This document shows positions 1 through 12,044 of a DNA stretch of 64,000 nt, piece after piece. The notes beneath the pieces are model-generated. The model was not told the origin of the DNA, did no database searches, and saw only the letters and a program-made list of their open reading frames with translations. Each line of letters begins with the position of its first letter. Within the stretch, counting starts at the first letter, position 1. The stretch is from Prorocentrum cordatum (Eukaryota; Sar; Dinophyceae; Prorocentrales; Prorocentraceae), in the NCBI GenBank assembly GCA_963575745.1, contig CAUYUJ010011203.1, positions 110,514 through 174,513 on the forward strand. Direction: 5' to 3'. The translations under genes were made by a program, and so were the position numbers.

Positions 1-347
1 GTAGTAGTAGTAGTAGTAGTAGTAGTAGAAGTAGTAGTAGTAGTAGTAGCAGTAGTACTGACAAATGGTGATACTAGGCCGTAGTATACCTGAGTCGCAG
101 CCGTAAAGGTAGGAAGTAGTAGAAGTACACTGGTAGTGGTAGTAGTAGTAGTAGTAGTAGCAGTAGTAGTAGTAGTAGTACTAGTAGTAAAACTAGTAGC
201 AGCTGTAGAAGAAGTAGGGATATAAGTAGTACTAGTAGTAGTAGTCGTCGTAGTAGTAGTAGCGAAGGTGCTAGTAGTCGTGGCCGTCGCCGTCGTCGCA
301 CAATCAATAGAAAAAGTGGTATCAGTAGTACTGCACGACTCCTACTA

Positions 348-446
<99 letters not shown>

Positions 447-519
447 CACTACCACTACCACTACCACTACCACTACCCCTAGCACTACCACTACCAGTGC
501 TAGTAGTGCTCAGTAGTGG

Positions 520-585
<66 letters not shown>

Positions 586-640
586 CGGTAGAAGTAGCAT
601 AATTATTATTATTAGTAGTAGTAGTAGAAGAAATGGTATA

Positions 641-681
<41 letters not shown>

Positions 682-698
682 TGGGAAGTCGTAACAGC

Positions 699-729
<31 letters not shown>

Positions 730-1117
730 ATCGTCGTTGAGGTGGTTATAGTAGTGGTAGTAGTTAAACTGAAATTAATCCGAATCAGAATGACAGTAGT
801 AGTGGTAGAAGTGAACATCGTGGTAGTAGTCGTAGTAGTAGAAGTAGTCGTATTAGAAGTAGCACTAGTAGTTGTAGTCATAACACTAGTAATAATAGTC
901 GTCGTCTGGAAGTAGTAACTAGTAGTAGTAGTGGTGGTGGTGGTAGTAGTAGTAGTAGTTGTAGTAGTAGGTAGTAGGTAGTAGGTAGTAGGTAGTAGGT
1001 AGTAGGTAGTAGGTAGTAGGTAGTAGGTAGTAGGTAGTAGGTAGTAGGTAGTAGGTAGTAGGTAGTAGGTAGTCGGTAGTAGTAGTAGTAGTAGTAGTAG
1101 TAGCAGCAGTAGTGGTT

Positions 1118-1191
<74 letters not shown>

Positions 1192-1210
1192 CGTCGTGGT
1201 GGTAGAAGTG
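1..1210. repeat. (GTA)n/(TAC)n microsatellite block with strand switches
   Basis: Imperfect GTA triplets fill about 1-300. The run then switches to TAC triplets at about 340-515 and back to GTA at 516-600 and 610-1200. GTA and TAC are reverse complements, so neighbouring blocks form long inverted repeats able to fold on one strand. Every long reading frame here translates to poly-Leu, Tyr, Thr, Val or Ser and should not be called a gene. Confidence 0.97.
967..1075. repeat. Heptamer (TAGTAGG)n microsatellite inside the GTA block
   Basis: About 15 near-perfect copies of a 7-bp unit, ending at a single T-to-C change before plain GTA triplets resume. It looks like a derivative of the triplet repeat in which GTAGTA plus one G became the amplified unit. 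Confidence 0.93.
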
Positions 1211-1217
1211 ATGGCAC

Positions 1218-1820
1218 CAGGACAAAATAGTCGTAGTAGCGGTGATAGGAACAATGGCGACGACGGAGGCGACGTCTCTAGCGGAGACCTGTGCGGTGGC
1301 CGCCGTGGGGGGATACGTATCTTCCAACTATTGTTGGGGTCTCAATCCGTTCTCCATTGTTACCCGGGGGGGGTATCAAAGACCCTTCGGGGTTATCGTT
1401 CGCGATAGCGCTCGTGACCAGCCCCGCCCCGCGAAATAGAGCTGGTCACGTCACGATCCGCGTCGGCGCCATCTGGGCAGTGGTCTCAAGCATTCCCTCA
1501 CATACGGCGCCGGCTCGAATCGTGACGTGACTGGCCCCTCCACCCCTCCCCTGGCCTGGTCACGCCAGTCATCAGGGGCGGCCAAAAAAACGTTATCGAG
1601 CATCTGCCGCTGTCGCCCTCTGACCTCGCGTCGTGACAAAAACACGACGGGGGTGTTTTTAAAGATATTTCCGAACCGCCCTCTGATGTTGGGATTTCGT
1701 TTTGACGAGACAGCGCCCCGCGTCTCACCTCCCCCCGCCCTCCTGCCCCTCCTCCATCCTCCCGTCCCTGCCTCTGCCCTCCACATGTTCATTTCGGCAC
1801 GCCAGTCGCACGCTTTCGCC
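1218..1820. other. Non-repetitive tract, no gene recognised
   Basis: Complex sequence between the GTA block and the 88-bp array. It contains the foldback at 1442-1534 and a C-rich stretch at 1725-1780. Reading frames cross it in several registers, but none shows a recognisable domain. Confidence 0.5.
1442..1534. repeat. 93-bp foldback with 29-bp arms
   Basis: The left arm 1442-1470 (core TCACGTCACGAT) and right arm 1506-1534 (core ATCGTGACGTGA) are reverse complements at about 24 of 29 positions, around a 35-base loop. A second short hairpin, GTGACCAGC/GCTGGTCAC, lies just upstream at 1415-1449. It could be a tiny inverted-repeat element or a structured RNA/DNA motif; no second copy was found in the window. 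Confidence 0.7.
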
Positions 1821-2558
1821 ACCGCACTCATGTCGGCACACCCCGCGCACGATTCGTGGTTCCTCGGGAGCTCCCCCGAAAGCCCCAGTGGCTGCGCTCG
1901 CATGCCACCTCCGCGCCCATGTCGGCACACCCCTCACACGATCCGTGGCCCCCCAGGGAGCTCCGAAGGCCCCAATGGCTGCGCTCGCATGCCACCTCCG
2001 CACAAATGTCGGCACGCCACTTACCCGCTTCGTGGCCCCATAGGGAGCTCCACCGAAGCTCTCCGTGGTGAGTCCGCGTCCGCCCGCCCCATTCCGGCAC
2101 AACCCTCACACGCTTCGTGGCCAGGTAGGGAGCTCCGCCGACGGCCCCAGTGGCTGTGCTCACATGCCAATGCCGCACACATGTCGGCACACCACCCACA
2201 CGCTTGGAGCTCCACCAAAAGTCCCAATGGCTGCGTTCGCATGCCACCAGCGCACGCATGTCGGCACACAACTCTGATGATTCATGATCCCATAGGGAGC
2301 TCCGCCGAAGGCCCCAGTGGCTGCGCAAAGAGATGCCACCACCGCACCCATGGCGGCACAACATCCACACGCTTCGTGGCCCCTAGGGAGCTCCACCGAG
2401 GGTTTCTGTGGTGAATTCGCATGCGTCCGCCCGCCCCGTTTCGGCACACCCCTCACACGCTTCGTGGCCCCACAAGGGGCCCCACCGAATGCCCCAGTGG
2501 CTGCGCTCGCATGGCGATACCGCACCCACGTTGGCACAACCCTCACACGTTTCGTGGC

Positions 2559-3239
<681 letters not shown>

Positions 3240-3339
3240 NNNNNNNNNNNNNNNNNNNNNNNNNNNNNNNNNNNNNNNNNNNNNNNNNNNNNNNNNNNNN
3301 NNNNNNNNNNNNNNNNNNNNNNNNNNNNNNNNNNNNNNN
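3240..3339. other. Assembly gap of 100 N
   Basis: Exactly one hundred N bases, the usual placeholder for a gap of unknown size. TAC triplets lie on both sides, so the gap fell inside a microsatellite that could not be resolved. Confidence 0.99.
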
Positions 3340-3363
3340 TACTAGTACTAGTACTAGTACTAG

Positions 3364-3403
<40 letters not shown>

Positions 3404-3510
3404 GCTACTACTACTTCTACTTCTACTACTACTTCTCCTACAACTGCCACTAGTACTATAACTACTACGACGACTAGTGCTAGTACTACTAGTGTTACTA
3501 CAACTACTGC
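3340..3510. repeat. (TAC)n/(TACTAG)n microsatellite right of the gap
   Basis: Begins with several TACTAG hexamers, then TAC triplets, and decays into irregular TAC/TTC/GAC triplets by about 3510. Confidence 0.93.
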
Positions 3511-3810
3511 GCCTCATATTACTACGACTGGTACTGCTGTGGTTGCACGACGACGACTAGTACTGCTACTGCTACTAATTGCTACTTCTTTAATCACGAC
3601 TTTGCAGCTCGTTCACGCAGACGAGTCCCATTACAACAAACACGCTGGAGATAGCGAGGTGCGCCCTTTAGGAGTGCCCACGAGGCAGGGCCGAAGCAGT
3701 ACAATAGGATTTCTCTTGTGCGGTTGCAAAGCCACCTTTCTGGTTGTAAGGTGAGCGTACTGGAAAACCCACGCTGGTTGGAAAAATGCCCCATATGGAT
3801 ATAAAGTGGC
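3511..3810. other. Short unique spacer, no gene recognised
   Basis: The TAC decay passes into about 250 bp of complex sequence ending at the right copy of the 477-bp duplication. It is the only non-repeat sequence separating the gap-side microsatellite from that copy. No domain is visible in any frame. Confidence 0.45.
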
Positions 3811-4287
3811 CCCATAGGGAGCTCCACTAAAGGCCCCAATGGCTGCGCCCGCATTCCACCACCGCACCAATGGCGGCACACCACTTACCCGTTCCGTGGC
3901 CCCATAGGGAGCTCCACCGAGGGCCTCTGTGATGAGTTCGCATGCGTCCGCCCGCTCCAGTTCGGCACACCCTCACACGTTTCGCGGCCACATAAGGGGC
4001 TCCACCGAGGGCCTCCATGATGAGAATTCGCATGCACACCCTGGACCCATTTCGACACGCCTCTCTTTCGCGGTCCCATAGGGAGCTCCACAGAAAATCC
4101 CAATGGCTCCGTTGGTATGCCACCACCGCGCCCAATCCGGCAAACCCTAAACACAGCTCGTGACCCGAAACGGAACAAAAACTGTACCCACAACGCGGTA
4201 CCCACAACTGCATGTGGTTGGATCCTTCGCCAAGAGAATTTCGGACTGCGCGGGCACTTACGGAACCCTGGGACTGTTGAATACTCT
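3811..4287. repeat. Right copy of the 477-bp duplication
   Basis: Same sequence as 2559-3035. This copy does not enter TAC triplets. It continues into unique DNA with two direct copies of CGACGCGGAGA at 4288 and 4319. The shared tail therefore ends at exactly the point where the left copy meets the microsatellite. Confidence 0.93.
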
Positions 4288-4559
4288 CGACGCGGAGATC
4301 CCGACATGGGCACATACTCGACGCGGAGACCCCCCTGCTGTGAGTGTGGCTGCGAGCGTCTGGGCGTGAGAGCTAAACCGAATGGGCGACTGGCACGACG
4401 ACGATAACCACGGCGGCGGCTACGATCAGAGAAAACGACGACGACGACGATGACGACGACAACTCACGAACAGGCGGTGAGTAAATTCCTTCTTCTCCAG
4501 TCCTTCCTCCCACTGGGACACGTCATCCCCAGAGTCTGAGTGCAAAAGGGGGAGTGTCC
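4288..4559. other. Unique spacer with (ACG)n triplets
   Basis: Holds an imperfect (ACG/GAC)n run at about 4395-4462. No gene is apparent. Confidence 0.5.
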
Positions 4560-5050
4560 CCGGCCCTGGCGGCTCCCCATTGGGGCGCCCAAGTGTCACA
4601 CCTGCTATATCGCGGAGACCGTCGGACCAGCAAAGGAGATGAGTCCGAGGCTTCGAAACAACCAAATCGCCTGAGACATCCCCACAATCTGAGAGCGAAT
4701 CGTGGAGGTGTCCCGATCCCTGGCGGTTCCCCCTTGGGGTGCCAAAGTGCCACACCTGCTATATCGTGGTAAGCATTGAACCCAAACAAAAGACAGGAGT
4801 CCGAGGAGCGCGGATCAGGAAGTGCCCCCACCCCTGGGGGCTCCACCTCGGGGTGCCCCAATGTCACGCCTGCTACATCGCGGTGAGCAGTGGACAACCA
4901 AACGAAATGAGCCCGAGGCGCCGAAACCGGCAAACCACCCGAGACATCCCGAAAATCTGAGCGCGCAAAGCATGGACCCCTTGCGGTTCACCCGTGGGGT
5001 GCCCAGGTGCCCCGCCTGCTACATCGCGGTGCGCAGGGGACCACCAAGAG
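4560..5050. repeat. Degenerate 114-155-bp tandem repeat, four copies
   Basis: The block CACCTGCTATATCGCGG (or CGCCTGCTACATCGCGG) recurs at 4598, 4753, 4867 and 5013. Each copy is preceded by a TTGGGGTGCCCAAGTG-like stretch and followed by a GAGTCCGAGG-like stretch. Spacing varies because units carry internal deletions. Confidence 0.8.
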
Positions 5051-5317
5051 GCAGGAGTGCGAGGGTCTGAGTTTTGAGGCCTTAGTGCGAATCCGCAGGA
5101 GTATGAGAATGTCACCCGAAGAACCAGCGAAAACGATGGAGGGGGCCTGAGGCTGGAAGCTGACGGATCTTGCGAGAACAACCGGGAGCTGCTAGAGGTG
5201 CCCCCCAGGAAAAAGCGCCCCAAGGATCGGGGGCCCTTGGAGAGCAAGTCGCGCCAAAAACTGGGATCGGACAAAGACTGAGTCCGAGGAGTATCGGTTG
5301 TATTTATTTGCTCCATG

Positions 5318-5412
5318 GCATTATTACCGATTCTCCCAGGACCACTCCTGGGGCGCGCTCTGACTAGGATTTCGAGGGGAATCCAGCGGTGGCAACGAGG
5401 GCTCCCCAGAAC
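5318..5412 (+). repeat. Dispersed repeat R8, copy 1
   Basis: Aligns with 9435-9521 and partly with 62761-62830. Shared blocks in order are a TTAC(C)…CTCCC motif, a CTCCTGGGGYGCGCTCTGA-like block, a 'GGATTTCGAG' block and GGTGGCRACGAGGG followed by CCCCAGA. Its function is unknown. Confidence 0.72.
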
Positions 5413-6480
5413 GAGAAGCGGAATCGGTATCTGCTTCTCCTCTGAAGTGGGGCCTGTTCTAGAGGAACAAAAAGACTGAACACAAACTGTTGGAGGTCCG
5501 CCGGAACATAAACTGTGTCTGTTACTCCTCTGATGTGTTGGGGTCCTGGGAATGGGCACCGTCACCAACGCAGGTGGTTGTCTGCACCAGGGACAAAGGA
5601 TCCTTGATTTTGGTGCTGGTGGTGATCTCTCGGCCACACAGGAAGCACGACTGATATCACCATCAGAGTCGAGGCTCCGAACCGTCTTTCTCATAAGATG
5701 TTCCGAAGAGTTGCCACTTGCGCGCTCCTCTAGGTGGCGAGATCAGGGTCACGCTCCCTCAGGGCAGCCGCCGATACAGATGTTGGCGGCACCCTCTAGG
5801 CCTCCGAACGTTGCCCCCTGGCTTTTGGGTGATAGCTCGGCTCTCCAGCGACCGCTCGGGACAATCCAGGCACCCCAGGGACGCCCTCGGCGAGGCGCAT
5901 CCGCTGAAGCCACCCCGAGGCTTGCAAACCGCCGAGGACCACCGAAAGCGTCTGAAACCTCGAACCTCGAACATGAAACGTTCCCCCGAGTGCCATTATC
6001 CTTTTTAGATAGGTTAGAAACTGTTTTCCGTTCGGCGATACCCTGGCTTATCGGGGGGGGGAATGGGGGGGATGGGATGGCCGATAAACTAACCTTCGCG
6101 CTGCGGGCAGCACCGCATATGCCCGCGCACATCAGTGCTGCGGCCAGAAAAAACTGCTAACGATGCTGCGACAGTGCTAAGATTCGTGCTGCGACGAGGC
6201 GGGTGCCGTCTGGGAATGCCGAAGGATGTGTCTTGACCTGCTGAACCGGCATGGTGAGGCTACCCAAAGGGGCCAGGGGGGGGGGGCGAGCCTGGTAGCC
6301 CAGATTATCGCGGGACCGAGAAAAAAACACTCTCTGATTCGGCCCTTGGGCTCCTCCTGCTCGAAGTCGTCATCGTAGGCGTCCCCCCGCAGCGCCGCCG
6401 TGGCGCCGTGGGGCGACGTGGGCGCGGCCCGGCCGGCCGGCGGCGGAGCGGCCTGCCCCGGGGGTGGGGCCGGCCACTGT
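5413..6480. other. No gene recognised
   Basis: Complex GC-rich DNA with short homopolymer G runs (6053-6072, 6278-6286). A plus-strand frame covers 5552-6160 and an overlapping minus-strand frame 4873-5694, but neither shows a known domain or low-ambiguity codon use. Confidence 0.4.
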
Positions 6481-6534
6481 CCCTCTTTATTTGCGTTACA
6501 CTGTTTTTGCGTTGCGCTACTTCGAGAGCCATGC

Positions 6535-6800
6535 TTGTAGCGGTCTTCTTCTTCTTTTTCTCCTCCTCCTCCTCCATCTGGACCTAGTTCTGGAGAGCCT
6601 CTCTCCCCCTCCTAGACCTCGTCCTCCTCGTTTTGCTTTTCGCAACATCAGCGACAAGACTGTTGTGCTCCTGTCTGCAAAATTTGTCAGACAGCGATCC
6701 ATGAAATAGGGCAGACAGTAAAGACGCCTGAGTGCAGACTCCTCCTCCTCCTCCTCCTCCTCCTCGTCCTCATCCTTCTCCTCCTCTCCCATCCCTGCTC
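6535..6800. repeat. Pyrimidine-rich CTT/TCC tract
   Basis: Two stretches of CTT/TCC triplets (6545-6575 and 6740-6790) on either side of about 160 bp of mixed sequence. Confidence 0.8.
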
Positions 6801-6889
6801 CATATCGAGATGTAACTCCCCCCTGTCGCACCCCCAAAAGTGTCCGTAGTAGGCGGGCTGGACGTGTTGCCCGAGATTTCCGCACCATG

Positions 6890-7560
6890 TGTGATCCTAA
6901 AGCTTGCGATCTGCAACAGCTTCAAGGATGGGGGGGCGCTCGGTTTCGAAAAGGCGGATCTCGCCTGAGCGTCGGGCGCATTCGGCCTAGCAGTGTTTAA
7001 CAGCTTCAGGGGTGGAACGAGGGTCGGTCTAGAGCCGCGCACAGTCGCTTAAAGTTCGCACGAAATTGAAGGATGGATGGCGGATAGTCTCGGACATGCT
7101 GCATTCGCCTGAGCGCCGCGCACTCTCGTTTTCTTGAAAGCTCGTCGCGATTTCAAGGGTAGAAGGCGGGTCGTTTTCAACAGGTGAAAATCGCATCTGC
7201 ACCGCGCGGAATCATCTGAACACACTGCAGCAGATTCAAGGATTGGTGGGGGTGAACTTCCAGGATTGGTGGTCTGGCACGGCTCACGATTCTAGGGACG
7301 CAACAATCACGTTGATTCGCGGTGCTGAAGTTCCAGGAGCGGTTTTTCGGGCTCGATTAAAAACTTTCGGGGCGCAACGGTCGTATGTATTCGCGGCGTT
7401 TACATGCAAGGACCTGTGTTCGGGCACAGTCGAGGATTACCATACGCTTGTCTATCAGTGGACAACTTCCTGCAATAGAGACATAATACTGGAGGACCAT
7501 ATGACAATGAACTTGGAGGAAGGGTGGATTGCAACATCGTTGATGCGTCTTGGATGTTCA
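6890..7560 (+). repeat. Composite repeat R6, copy 1 (tandem block, unique body, TCC end)
   Basis: Three or four degenerate units of 85-110 bp (a 'TTCAAGG' start, a GGCGGGTCGTTTTCAA-like block, a CGCCTGAGCGCCGCGCA block) are followed by a body with ACGTTGATTCGCGGTG, then CAACATCGTTGATG, and finally a TCC microsatellite. The same order and orientation recurs at 38815-39470. Two copies with one architecture suggest a dispersed composite element. Confidence 0.78.
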
Positions 7561-7564
7561 ATGG

Positions 7565-7945
7565 TCCTTATCTTCCTCTTCTTTCTGCCTCCTACCTTTG
7601 GACCTCCTGGAATTCAAACTCCCCCTTTTGGACCTCGTCCTCCTTCTCCTCCACATCGTCCAGTAGGAGGAGGAGGAGGAGGAGGAGGACTATGGGTGTG
7701 AGATGGAGCATGATTATGAAGTCCAACATCATCCTGTTCCTGCTCCTCCTCTTCCTCCTCCCCATCATCATCATCATCATCATCATCATCATTCCCTCGT
7801 TCCCCCCCCCTCCTCCTCCCCCTCCTTCCCCTCCTCCTCCTCCTCCTCCTCCTCCTCCTCCTGCTCCTCCTCCTCCTCCTCCTGCTCCTCCTCGTCCTCC
7901 TCCTCCTCCTCCTCGTCCTCCTTCTCCTCCTCCTCCACAATTACT
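7565..7945. repeat. (TCC)n tract with (ATC)n and GGA blocks
   Basis: CTT/TCC triplets, a short GGA run at 7665-7690, about ten ATC triplets at 7763-7793, then long TCC at 7810-7940. The strand switch from GGA to TCC makes an inverted pair. Open frames across it give poly-Ser, Pro, Gly or Arg. Confidence 0.93.
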
Positions 7946-8062
7946 CAATATGAGTACTACTCTCCCTCTTCCCCTGATGACGGTTTGAAGTCCTCGACCC
8001 CCCCCCCCCGCGAACTGTTTTTTACACACAGGTTTCCCCAGAGTTGGGTTTTCGCCTGCATT

Positions 8063-8280
8063 CTTTTCAAAATGCTGCTCTCGCTGAGGCGCCGGCCTCA
8101 TGTTCGGGCCCCGCTCGTTCCGAATCGTGCTCCCGCTGCAGCGCTGGCCTCATTTCCGTGCTTCCGCTCGTTCCGAATCGTGCTCCCGCTGCAGCGCTGG
8201 CCTCATTTCCGCGCTTCCGCTCGTTTCGACTCGTGCTCCCGCTGCAGCGCTGGCGTCATTTCCCGTGCCATGCCACGGCA
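8063..8280. repeat. 53-bp tandem repeat, three to four copies
   Basis: CGTTCCGAATCGTGCTCCCG starts units at 8116 and 8169, with a C-to-T variant at 8222, giving exactly 53-bp spacing. Each is followed by CTGCAGCGCTGGCCTCATTTCC; a partial copy lies just upstream. Confidence 0.92.
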
Positions 8281-8483
8281 TGCAATGCAATGCTAGGTTG
8301 ATACTACGCTTTGCGGTGCTCTTCTACGCCATGCCATGCCGTGCTCTACAATGCATCGCGTACCCTTTCGGGATCATTGCCCTGCTCGACATCCGACTGT
8401 GCGAGTAGAGAGGGGATCTACGCCATGGTAAGGGATGGGAGGATGGGGTAGGATGTCAGATATGACGCGAGCGCACCTAGCTT

Positions 8484-8680
8484 GTCTTCCTCCCCCTCCC
8501 CCTCCCCCCTCCTCCTCCTCCTCCTCCTCCTCCTCTCTCTCCTCCTACTCCTCCTCCTCCTCCTCCTCCTCCTCCTCCTCCTCCTCCTCCTCCTCCTCCT
8601 CCTCCTCCTCCTCCTCCTCCTCCTCCTCCCTCCTCCCTCCTCCCTCCTCGTCCTCCTCCTCCTCGTGCACGTCGTTCTGG
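8484..8680. repeat. (TCC)n microsatellite
   Basis: About 190 bp of near-perfect CTC triplets, ending in three TCCTCCC heptamers. A second CTCCCTCCTG-type tract lies at 8868-8960. Confidence 0.95.
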
Positions 8681-9110
8681 GTGTGCGCCCCTCCTGCTCT
8701 GGCATCCTGCCAGCACGAGAGGGCGGCGGCGCGCCGAGGAGAGAGGCAGTGCGCAGGGGGCAGGCCTCCTCGGAGGGCGGCGGGGCTCCGGAGACGGCCC
8801 GGAAATCTTCGCAGAGGGCCGGAGGCCTTCGGAGCCTTCTGACACGATCGATCCTGGGTCCGCCCTCCTGCTCGACCCTCCCTCCTGCTCGAGCCTCCCT
8901 CCGTCCCGACCCAGTCGTTCCTCGATCCTCCCTCCTCCCTCCTCCTCCCTCCTGCTCGATCTGCGACTTCTGAAAGGAGCTGGTGGTCTTGATGCCCCAT
9001 GGTGCTGCCCGAGGATAGGACCGTTTCGGCGTCGTGGGCCAAAATAAAAACACGGCATTGGAAGCCTGGGCCTCTTGCTGTCACTGTTCCCAGTCATGAC
9101 ACTGCTGCTC
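8681..9110. other. No gene recognised; C/T-rich with short direct repeats
   Basis: GC-rich sequence between two TCC tracts. Minus-strand frames read through the tracts as poly-Arg, Gly or Glu and are not credible genes. Confidence 0.45.
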
Positions 9111-9117
9111 CTTCACC

Positions 9118-9215
9118 TCTTCATCCTCCTCCTCCTCCTCCTCCTCCTCCTCCTCCTCCTCCTCCTCCTCCTCCTCCATCTGCTCCTCCTCTCCTCCCTC
9201 CACCTCCTCCTCCGT
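9118..9215. repeat. (TCC)n microsatellite
   Basis: Near-perfect CTC triplets of about 60 bp, followed by interrupted copies. Confidence 0.93.
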
Positions 9216-9434
9216 CTGTGGTGTCGCCGCCGCGATCGACACGACACGAGCACAACGTACCCACCCATCCGCCGACATAATGTTTCAATCCGCGGTCCCA
9301 AACTCCCGACCTCGTCACCAGGGGTAGTCGTTCGTCCCGGATCCGTCCGGGGTCCGATGACGGACCCCAGAGGCTGAAATCGAGGAATGACGACCGGATA
9401 AAGAAAGACCAAGTCCTCGGAAACAACTGCTGAT

Positions 9435-9521
9435 ACAGTTACTCCCCAGACCTCTTCCAGGGTGCGTTCTGACCAGAATATCAGTGCAAACCCAACGGTG
9501 GCGACGAGGGTCCCCAGAGAA
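9435..9521 (+). repeat. Dispersed repeat R8, copy 2
   Basis: Contains TTACTCCCCAGACCTCTTCC, GGGTGCGTTCTGACCAGAAT and GGTGGCGACGAGGGTCCCCA in the same order as 5318-5412. Confidence 0.72.
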
Positions 9522-9529
9522 ACACCAAA

Positions 9530-9870
9530 AAACTAAAAAAAATGCAGATGTAATGGTACCTCTACCTTTTCTTTAGAGGCCCGAAATGGGTACGGATACA
9601 AATGGGCACGATGCCCAACAACAGATGTTACCCAAGACCGGCAGCGGCCGCTGTTGGGCAGGCGGCCATTCTGTCTCAAGGGAACCCCGCCCGTGGTGAC
9701 GCCGACAGCGAGCCGTATTCACAACATGAGCATTATGTTTGTACCCATTCTTATACCCATTATTTGTGCCCAATGTTGTACCCATTATTTGCTTCTTGAG
9801 CCCAGGAACGAGTCAATGTTTGTGCCCATTCTTTCCTTACCCATTTCGATCGTCCTCCTCTGACGCGTGG
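9530..9870. other. A+T-richer tract with repeated TACCCATT motifs
   Basis: Short direct repeats of TGTTTGTACCCATT / TACCCATTATTTG occur at 9736-9850, with a diverged TGCCCAACAACAG block at 9610. No gene is seen. Confidence 0.5.
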
Positions 9871-10084
9871 CTCCCGCACCCTGGGGCGAGCGAGGTTCTC
9901 GCGAGTCCTCCGCCGCTCCCCGAGGAGGCCCGACGAGGGCCACGTGGTGCCCCCAAAAAACCCAACGATGCGGACCGCAGATCAACCCAGGCGTCACCAC
10001 ACCCGTCGAAGCCACACCCGTCGAAGAAAGGCGAAATGGTGGCAGTATCTTCTCGGCGAGCCAGGGGGGAAGTGAGAAGGGGCG

Positions 10085-10216
10085 GGTTTTCTCAGAAAGC
10101 TCCGGAGTCCACCTGCCTTCCAAGAAGTCTCCCGAGCCTTCCCCGAAGACACCGAGAACTTCTCAGAAGGCCAGAGGGCTTCCGAGAAGCCCCGCCGCCT
10201 TCTGAGAAGGCCTTCT
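10085..10216. repeat. Inverted-motif repeat R5, copy 1
   Basis: Built of alternating CTTCTCAGAAGGC and GCCTTCYGAGAAG blocks, ending in the palindrome GAAGGCCTTC. Related copies lie at about 13540-13690, 31815-31895, 41280-41396 and 50605-50718. Many short self-complementary blocks give strong folding potential. Confidence 0.75.
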
Positions 10217-10971
10217 CCTTCTCGCTCTCCCCCCTCGACTCGGGGAGACGTAGACTCGGACTCGGGGGACTCGGGTTGGCCTGACGGGGCCAGCATGAAA
10301 ATGACGAGACCCAATCTGAAACTAGACGCGAGCTCCCGCTGCAAGCATCCCACGAGCCCTGGACCGTCAAAATCGGGGACGCGCTCGTCAACAAGTGTTG
10401 GCAAACCCAAATTCTGGCGCACTCGAACCCTGCGTTCCCCCCTCACTCGCCGCCGAGCATCTTGAGCACGGACCGGCCGCCCAGGCATCCCTAATTATAG
10501 GCCTACCGCAAAGTGTTCTTAGAACATGAGCCGGATGTGTTGAAACAAACATTATCAGCCAAATGTGCTCTGAAAACATTCCGCGCAAACTACAACATGT
10601 CCTTAGAACATTTGGTGGTCGGGTGGTGCTAGACGTACCCCTGGCCCAAGGGGCTCCCAGGATTCTCGGGGTGGCCCAGACGGCCTCCAGAGCACCCCTC
10701 ACGAGGCCCAGAAGGCCCCAGGGGCTTCAAAATGGAGCGAAAAGCTGGGGGCTCCTTGGGCCAGGGGCACTTCTAGCAACACTCGAGGTGGGCCTCGAGG
10801 CGAGCCGGGACGCTTCGCCACTGCACGACCACCGCTGCGTGCTCCTCCCGCGACGTGCGGCTCCCTCCCCGCCCGGCTCCCTCCAGGGGGCGTGGCCCGC
10901 GGCGGCCTCGGCGGCGCCCGGCGCCTGGTCCCTCTCGGCCAGCTGCACCAGGGCCTCGGCGCAGCGCCTCT
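10217..10971. other. No gene recognised
   Basis: Mixed GC-rich sequence. A short 10500-10610 segment is A+T-richer and carries the inverted motifs GTTCTTAGAACAT and ATGTTCTAAGGACATGTT. Frames here have no recognisable domain. Confidence 0.4.
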
Positions 10972-11132
10972 GTCGCGGGCGCGGAAACACGGATTAGCGA
11001 TCCATGGATCTGGCGCGCGGTCGCCAACTCCATGGATCGGGGGAAGTGCCCGCCCCCCAAGTGCGGCCGGTGCCGCCTCGTTCGGCGGCGGAAATCCGCG
11101 ATTTGGCATGGAAATGTGTGCGATCGGCGGCG
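10972..11132 (+). mobile_element. MITE-A copy 1 (diverged, 3' part shortened)
   Basis: Begins with a CGCGGAAACACGGATTAGCG end, has the palindromic GATCCATGGATC and the GGTCGCCAACTCCATGGATC block, and ends at a GTGTGCGATCGGCGG-like right end. It is about 35 bp shorter than the 195-bp copies at 39694, 41397 and 54748 and has no flanking duplication. Confidence 0.75.
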
Positions 11133-11480
11133 GAATCCGAGCCCCACCTCGCCGACCCACGATGCGGGCATCTCGCTGGGCGGCAGGGGCAGGGTTCGGG
11201 ATCCGTCGAGCACGTGGCGAAATCCCCACCCTGCCCCCCCCCCGCCTCCCATCGATGCACGAGAATCGATGGTTGGTGTGGGTAGGGTCCGGATGTCGCC
11301 ACGGACCTCCTCCCCTGAGCCTGCTCCTCTCCTCCTGGAGCACTGTTTCGTAATATTTTCGGTAGGGCCCCTTACGGGCTCGAATCGCTAGGGGATACAC
11401 AAGTGGGTTTATGGCGCTTCGATGCTTGATCAATGCGAGGGGGCCTGGCCGATCTTCGATTTGAGGCTGGTCCCCGATGT
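11133..11480. other. No gene recognised
   Basis: Complex GC-rich sequence between a MITE copy and a TCC tract. Confidence 0.4.
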
Positions 11481-11487
11481 AGCGCGC

Positions 11488-11592
11488 TCCTCCTCCTCCT
11501 CCTCCTCCTCCTCCTCCTCCTCCTCCTCCTCCTCCTCCTCCTCCTCCTCCTCCTATTCCTCCTCCTCCTCCTCCTCCTCCTCCTCCTCCTTT
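11488..11592. repeat. (TCC)n microsatellite
   Basis: About 33 CTC triplets with one ATT interruption. Confidence 0.96.
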
Positions 11593-12044
11593 CGCCAGCT
11601 CTCTCCGCCTGCTATGACCAGCCTATGTCTGTTGTCCAGTCGTGCTTCGTTGTTCTCATTTGTGGTTGCCAACGTGCAATCTTGCCAACGCGCTTCTTGA
11701 CGCAATGCTTCAGTCAATCGGTCAGTCAGCGAGGAACTCCAGACCTGTCGACCCCCAACCCGGGGCCAGCGTCTCCTCCCGATAACATTGTACCCTGACA
11801 GCCCCGAAGGCCCGACACAAGCATCCTGATGTCAACACTGACAACCCACGGGCCGCTTCCATTTTTGTCCGAGGCGTCCGTGGAAGAAGAACAACTGCAT
11901 GCACTGCGTATTCGACGATGGACCCAGTGTTACCCACCAGCCCTGGGCCGTCTTCGGCGGGCCGCGGCGGTCTTCTGGCGCTCTCCGGCGGAAATCTGAC
12001 GGTTTTCGGCGGTTTCCGGCGCGAAACCTTGATAGTTGCTGATC

